In this document: one piece after another, positions 3,801 to 6,524 of the stretch
Layout of the letters: each line of letters starts with the position of its first letter
Position numbering within the stretch: the stretch's first letter is position 1
NCBI GenBank assembly: GCA_020846515.1
Contig: JADLDX010000324.1
Coordinates: 1 to 6,524 of the forward strand
DNA: 6,524 nucleotides
Reading direction: 5' to 3'
Origin: Pirellulaceae bacterium
GTDB lineage: Bacteria; Planctomycetota; Planctomycetia; Pirellulales; Pirellulaceae
Position numbers and translations under genes: made by a program
The notes under the pieces: generated by a model
What the model saw: only the letters and a program-made list of their open reading frames with translations
Database searches by the model: none
Told to the model about the DNA's origin: nothing

Positions 3801-6524
3801 TGGAGATCGAGAATATCCCATCTCCAATACCAACAAGAGTTACGCTAGATCAAGTTGATGATACGGGCGGCAGTTATCTTGACAATGTAACGCACCGCAC
3901 TTCGCAGCTTCACTTTACAGTCAATGCCGATCTGGCCGAGTATAGCCTGGAAGGCATCCCGATGCTCACTGCCATACAAGCGGCGGCAGGCAATGTTTTT
4001 GGAGCGGCCGTGCAAGTCTTTGACAACGGAGCATCCGTTGGATTTGCCAACGCTATCTCAGGCACCAACCATACGCTGTGGGAGATCAGCTTCAATGCCA
4101 ACTTAACCTCGTTCCCAGTCGGAGGGCCCAACGCCGCGGGACTCTTGGGATACCTGGGCTTTATGAACAATATCACGGCAGCGGTGACGATTTTTGATCC
4201 GCAGCGCAATGGTGCCGGCATGCCAGCACCCGTGGTGGGCCGTTCCCAAATGTCGCCACCATTGATTGTTAACGTAGACAGTCTGGCACCACTGATAACC
4301 GTGTTCCCAGATTTGCTTGAGGTTTGCGACAGTTCCAACTGCCCAGGCGGTTCGCCGATCGATAACATCACAAACATCAACGCGCCAGCCTTTAGCGGAT
4401 TGGGCGAAGCCAATACACTGGTGCGAGTCTATGCCAATGGCCTGCTGGTGGGAGTTGGGCGGGTTGGGTCGGATGCATCCGACGGTCTACTCGGAGATGG
4501 GCTTGGCCATTGGGAAGTAACGGTTGAACCCCTCAAAGACGGCGTCTTCCAAATTACGACGAATCTGGAAGATCTGGCGGGAAACATCGGGCCCATCTCG
4601 CCAGCTTTGAACGTGACCATTGATACTCTTCCACCCCAACGTACGTCGTTGGATTTGGCCGACGTCTCCGACAGCGGCAGAGATGATAAAGACAATATCA
4701 CAAATGATTTACGCACTACCTTACCAGGGTTCTTACGTTTTCGCGTGACCTCAGATCCTGGTACAACCGTGGTGATCAAAGATGGCAACACGATTGTGGA
4801 TGGACCGTTCCTCATGCCGGTTGCAGGTTTTATCTTTCGCGACATCGCCACGGCGTTCTTTCCGACTGATAGAGATTATCTTTTGAGTGCGGAAGCGTTC
4901 GACGTGGCCTGCAACGTCAGCGACCAATCGGAGGAATTGGATGTACAGCTTGACCGCACGCCGCCGCTGGCACCCACGGTACGTTTGCATCCTAGCAGCG
5001 ACTCTGGGATCGGAAACGTTCCGACCACGCTAGTTGATAGAATCACCAATGACACCACGCCAGAGTTTGTGGGTAACGCTGAGGCGGATGCGCTGGTTCG
5101 ATTATTGATTCTCTTGCCTGGTGGAATATCGATTGATGATGGCCTAACTCTGTCGGTACCCTTGGATGGAAACCAGGCTTTTGGCAACGGGCAATGGGAT
5201 ATGATTGGACAACGCAATCTCAATGATCCCACCGCACCATTTCCATTGGATGGCTTGCGACAAGTGCGAGGCACCGCAGAGGATCGAGCTGGCAATCTCT
5301 CGGCACCCGGGGCTCTGGATATCATGATTGATACGACGCCCCCAATTGTATCGGCGGTCACCCTGCCCAACGGTGACTCAGTCTTTCAGGTCAAACCAAC
5401 GCCGCGACCGACACCACCTGTGACTTCCCTGTTGGTAACGCTTACTGGAGGTCCCACTTCAGCGGGCGGTTTCAGTCTATTGGCTGTGTACCCAGGCTTG
5501 GCCAGCGATGTTTCGAACTACCTATTGGTCGGCGACCACAACGGTACCATCTTGATCACACAAGCTGCCATTGTGAGCCAATCAGATACAACGGTGCTTG
5601 TGCGATTGGACTTTCCACAGCCGCTGCCGGATGATCGCTTTACTCTCACTTTGGCTGACGCGATTGCAGATGCAGCCAACAATGCGTTGGATGGTGAATC
5701 TCAGGCCCAATCTCCTGGTCTGTCACCCGTGCTCTTACCTTCCGGTAATGGAGTGCCAGGCGGCAACTTCGTTGCTCGATTCACGGTGGACAGTCGACCT
5801 GAAATTGGAGTTGTTAGCGAAGGACTAGTTTACGTAGACATCAACGGCAATTCATCTTGGGACCCGACCGGTATCGACGGCGACAAAACGAATCGAGACT
5901 TTGTCTTTCAGTTTGGTCAGTTAGTGGACGCACATTTTGCAGGTAACTTTGCGGCCACTGGGGCGGCCAGTGCCAGCGGTTACGACAAACTGGGAGCTTA
6001 TGGACGCTTTTCTGGCAAATACAGTTTTGTATTGGACACCAACGACGATGGAGTCGGCGATCTCATCTCGTTAATGCCGCCTGCTTACCAGGTAAATGGC
6101 ATGCCAGTAGCGGGTAATTTTAGTTTGGCACATCCGGGCGATGAGATAGGATTGTTTGACGGGTCGTATTGGTATATCGACGCCAATGGTAACAATCAAA
6201 TCGACCTAGGCGAACGTGTTGCCGCACACTACAACGGCTTGCCTATCGTTGGCGATTTCAACGGCGATGGTGCCGATGACTTAGCGGTGTTCGTCAATGA
6301 CTCTAACCAATTTTTGTTCGACACGAATCGTGACGGCAACCTGGACTTCGTTTGGAACGTGGCCGATGATGTCGGCAGATTCACGGGGCTGAGCGGATTT
6401 ACAGATCGCCCCGTGGCCGGTGACCTGAATTTAGATGGCATCGATGACATTGGCCTTTGGGTTAAGGACCGACAAGGAACGCTGCCGCGTAACTCGGGCG
6501 AGTACTTCTTTTGGATTTCAGATC
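884..6524 (+). CDS. Giant modular secreted/surface protein: LEPR-XLL leader, Asp-box propeller, PPC, Ig-like and FG-GAP repeats (C-terminus off right edge)
   Basis: One frame stays open for 1,880 codons to the right edge, so the full protein is longer. The order is: basic leader with a LEPR-XLL-type motif (residues 37-43); BNR/Asp-box beta-propeller region (about 66-849) with canonical S-x-D-x-G-x-(T/S/N)-W boxes; two acidic DGxDND..DE motifs inside it (280-295, 583-598); a PPC domain (859-978); four bacterial Ig-like repeats (981-1487); an SbsA-like Ig domain (1488-1642); and FG-GAP-like repeats (1688 onward). No hydrophobic signal peptide or membrane span is visible; in planctomycetes the LEPR-XLL leader is found on large exported proteins. 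The composition is rich in Asp, Asn, Gly and Thr and poor in Lys and Cys, as expected for an extracellular, calcium-stabilised protein. The role is most likely adhesion or binding of an extracellular polymer. A glycan-active propeller (sialidase- or GH74-like) is possible, but no catalytic residues can be assigned. It is transcribed alone as far as can be seen. Confidence 0.93.
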   Translation, partial: MRRNIHRLTTRLVGQMIRATRTPGLREGARQPNFESLEQRCVLSVSFVDINPDISSLGAGGGSGGRFNGLASVAGDNRVFYGASEWGGIYKTTDQGVTWTYLDGHMPQATSDVKVDPANTNRVYASSTYDGRVKSIAGIQVSTDAGANWINPLSAHINPGFDNTPQANFTASPDQVQELSAFGIAVRPDASQHVFVGTTAGLARSSDAGLTWTFVDPAIPTLGSPSPGNASTVWDVVVQGGGPSGQGIIDVICSRGHFRSTDGGNTWVGGKNPIANTNSDGVDNDQDTLIDEADEVNLTLPSPSFAASIAVSPDESYVIFTVVNTRIFESDDAGASWNEFKNPVAQGRIPVITTNQRTVGFDLWFGDVNLLRAPGTTGVGMGGPTRVGDSATWINANSGAHADAGDVVFDTQVATDAVPLIYTNDGGVYRNTSGTQSPTWVQPTVSPHAMWVYGMSGADHTPNTPASEDLYFTVQDNGLFVNTNAGAANPAPFWTNPLGADAHDVQADSDTILANNGLYGGRGIRLFRGGAGFAGGSEISNPASYPPDGQLAGFIYSDAFARFGPNQWVVVMSDCLAPNSLTDGQDNDFDGVTDEADEFNGCSGPNGGDGGVYVTNNINANPIVWTELLGVGPTPDPNGYAVKVAVASGVPTFYVASGTGVTETEGGNQLWKYTGAGVGGTWTRVDTNAGAGGFGVWTVDPNDPNRLYASRPQAPAGARIVSSIDGGLTWNTVPQLENLMTGGGAFKFQNNTGPLDQAFVGRTLTGYIQPSMFAFDPAAPNIIVAGGVDSGVFVSIDSGTSFVLVTDPFTSATSGIPHLPRPRFAYFDHEPSGEVNLYVGTVGRGVWRINISNFDLLPDRFELNDSIASSIVFGSIEKITERGLTVHNSTDVDYYQFTAEDTGKVLTNIFFSGLNGNIDLRVRDASGNVIATGTQSSAASGRDVESLVFPAVAQQRYYIEVFSALGQTNHYDLEIENIPSPIPTRVTLDQVDDTGGSYLDNVTHRTSQLHFTVNADLAEYSLEGIPMLTAIQAAAGNVFGAAVQVFDNGASVGFANAISGTNHTLWEISFNANLTSFPVGGPNAAGLLGYLGFMNNITAAVTIFDPQRNGAGMPAPVVGRSQMSPPLIVNVDSLAPLITVFPDLLEVCDSSNCPGGSPIDNITNINAPAFSGLGEANTLVRVYANGLLVGVGRVGSDASDGLLGDGLGHWEVTVEPLKDGVFQITTNLEDLAGNIGPISPALNVTIDTLPPQRTSLDLADVSDSGRDDKDNITNDLRTTLPGFLRFRVTSDPGTTVVIKDGNTIVDGPFLMPVAGFIFRDIATAFFPTDRDYLLSAEAFDVACNVSDQSEELDVQLDRTPPLAPTVRLHPSSDSGIGNVPTTLVDRITNDTTPEFVGNAEADALVRLLILLPGGISIDDGLTLSVPLDGNQAFGNGQWDMIGQRNLNDPTAPFPLDGLRQVRGTAEDRAGNLSAPGALDIMIDTTPPIVSAVTLPNGDSVFQVKPTPRPTPPVTSLLVTLTGGPTSAGGFSLLAVYPGLASDVSNYLLVGDHNGTILITQAAIVSQSDTTVLVRLDFPQPLPDDRFTLTLADAIADAANNALDGESQAQSPGLSPVLLPSGNGVPGGNFVARFTVDSRPEIGVVSEGLVYVDINGNSSWDPTGIDGDKTNRDFVFQFGQLVDAHFAGNFAATGAASASGYDKLGAYGRFSGKYSFVLDTNDDGVGDLISLMPPAYQVNGMPVAGNFSLAHPGDEIGLFDGSYWYIDANGNNQIDLGERVAAHYNGLPIVGDFNGDGADDLAVFVNDSNQFLFDTNRDGNLDFVWNVADDVGRFTGLSGFTDRPVAGDLNLDGIDDIGLWVKDRQGTLPRNSGEYFFWISD
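992..1012 (+). other. LEPR-XLL-type N-terminal motif (variant LEQRCVL)
   Basis: Residues 37-43 read LEQRCVL, preceded by FES and followed by S. This matches the LEPR-x-L-L consensus with Gln in place of Pro and Val in place of the first Leu. The motif sits after about 36 basic, non-hydrophobic residues, the usual place in planctomycete giant proteins. It is taken as a phylum marker and an export- or surface-associated leader; its mechanism is not established from this sequence. Confidence 0.75.
1721..1768 (+). other. Acidic MopE-like metal-binding motif, copy 1
   Basis: Residues 280-295 read DGVDNDQDTLIDEADE, 13 residues after the fourth Asp box. The D-x-D-N-D-x-D pattern ending in DE resembles the putative metal-binding repeat of the MopE family and thrombospondin type 3 calcium loops. 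The Cys usual in MopE (DNDCD) is Gln here, so calcium is more likely than copper. It is inserted in a propeller loop. Confidence 0.6.
2630..2677 (+). other. Acidic MopE-like metal-binding motif, copy 2
   Basis: Residues 583-598 read DGQDNDFDGVTDEADE. They match copy 1 at 11 of 16 positions without a gap, 303 residues further on, and both copies are followed by a hydrophobic residue and Asn/Leu. Copy 2 is bracketed by C575 and C602, which could form a disulfide around the loop; copy 1 has no such pair. Metal binding is inferred from the spacing of acidic residues. Confidence 0.6.
3458..3817 (+). other. PPC (bacterial pre-peptidase C-terminal) domain
   Basis: Residues about 859-978 begin DRFELNDS, continue with TVHNSTDVDYYQFTAED, an IDLRVRDASGN strand and a final YYIEVFSALGQTNHYDLEIE. 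This is the familiar PPC order: D-x-(F/Y)-E-x-N-D, then D-x-D-(Y/W)-(Y/F), then Y-x-(L/I)-x-(V/I) strands. PPC domains are small jelly-roll modules in secreted proteins that bind calcium or carbohydrate surfaces. Here it links the propeller to the Ig array. Confidence 0.8.
3824..5344 (+). repeat. Four tandem bacterial Ig-like domains of the giant protein
   Basis: The repeats cover about residues 981-1136, 1137-1251, 1252-1361 and 1362-1487. Each has a D-(N/R)-(I/V)-T-(N/H) signature: DNVTH at 1000, DNITN at 1160, DNITND at 1270, DRITND at 1385. Repeats 3 and 4 also carry the preceding SDSG. Repeats 2 to 4 end near DTLPP, DRTPP and DTTPP, and repeat 1 near DSLAP. This is the Bap/RTX-adhesin type of Ig-like repeat (SDSG..DNITND..P.F.G.AE), with 'DxAGN' before the end (DLAGN, DRAGN). 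Repeat 1 is the longest and most diverged. Repeat 2 has an extra CDSSNC pair that may form a local disulfide. Such arrays act as rigid stalks in surface adhesins. Confidence 0.8.
5345..5809 (+). other. SbsA-like Ig domain (Big_5 type)
   Basis: Residues about 1488-1642 open with VSAVTLPNGDS and run through LVTLTGG, VSNYLLVGDHNG, VLVRLDFPQPLPDDRFTLTL and ADAANNALDGE, ending in a GNFVARFTVDSRPEIG segment. Strand order and the 'D.A.NALDG' turn resemble SbsA-type Ig domains that often follow other Ig-like repeats. A proline-rich hinge, KPTPRPTPP, lies near its start. The call is moderate because it rests on motif memory only. Confidence 0.55.
5945..6524 (+). repeat. FG-GAP/VCBS-like calcium-binding repeats (incomplete at right edge)
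   Basis: Repeat starts of the form (A/V)G(N/D)(F/L) are seen at residues 1688, 1745, 1791 and 1847, that is 46-57 residues apart. Acidic loops follow: D1718-x-N-D-D-G, D1766-x-N-G-N, D1791-F-N-G-D-G-A-D-D, D1813-x-N-R-D-G and D1847-L-N-L-D-G-I-D-D. Each loop matches the D-x-(N/D)-x-(D/N)-G calcium pattern. Strands such as EIGLF, DLAVF and DIGLW recur after them. This is the style of FG-GAP (integrin alpha-type) propeller blades found on large bacterial surface proteins. At least one further blade and any C-terminal anchor or sorting domain lie beyond 6524. Confidence 0.75.

Noticed and set aside
3910..5370. Three minus-strand open frames (about 140-167 codons) opposite the Ig array
   Set aside because: They mirror the repeated Ig-coding sequence, show no domain, and the plus frame there carries consistent repeat signatures.
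6035..6343. A dockerin type I domain at the C-terminal end
   Set aside because: The D-x-N-x-D-G loops resemble dockerin loops, but they recur at FG-GAP spacing between beta-strand segments (DLAVF, DIGLW), and no paired dockerin helices are visible.
884..6524. Naming the giant protein a sialidase
   Set aside because: Asp boxes are structural and shared by many propeller families. I could not find the sialidase arginine triad or the FRIP motif.

Overview
The window looks like a piece of a planctomycete chromosome, probably from the Pirellula/Rhodopirellula side of the phylum. The main reason is the N-terminus of the large plus-strand gene. It has a basic, non-hydrophobic leader followed by FESLEQRCVLS, a variant of the LEPR-XLL motif that marks large exported proteins in that phylum. 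The general style also fits: moderate GC, one very long modular Asp/Asn-rich surface-type protein, and a Tat-exported metallophosphoesterase. The placement is by family knowledge only; no marker gene is present.

Layout. (1) Positions 1-467, minus strand: the first 155 codons of a Tat-signal metallophosphoesterase that runs off the left edge. (2) Positions 468-883: a 416-bp divergent intergenic region. It holds a long imperfect hairpin at 585-680, built from two direct and two inverted copies of TTTTTCTGTC, then a cluster of AATT-centred short palindromes at 692-802. (3) Positions 884-6524, plus strand: one uninterrupted reading frame of at least 1,880 codons that runs off the right edge with no stop. 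It fills 86% of the window, and I found no frameshift or stop in it.

The large protein reads in order as: LEPR-XLL-type leader; a long BNR/Asp-box beta-propeller region (about residues 66-849) carrying two acidic DGxDND..DE motifs; a PPC domain (about 859-978); four bacterial Ig-like repeats (about 981-1487) that mostly end in 'D(T/R)xPP'; an SbsA-like Ig domain (about 1488-1642); and an FG-GAP/VCBS-like calcium-binding repeat region (from about 1688 to the edge). This is the architecture of a secreted or cell-surface protein, probably stabilised by calcium. Its substrate or partner cannot be read from the sequence.

The two genes are divergent and share no obvious pathway. I did not find a convincing new multi-gene system. 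The items most worth a second look are the four-copy hairpin (a likely REP/MITE-type element), the paired acidic motifs inside the propeller, and the composite architecture of the giant protein.
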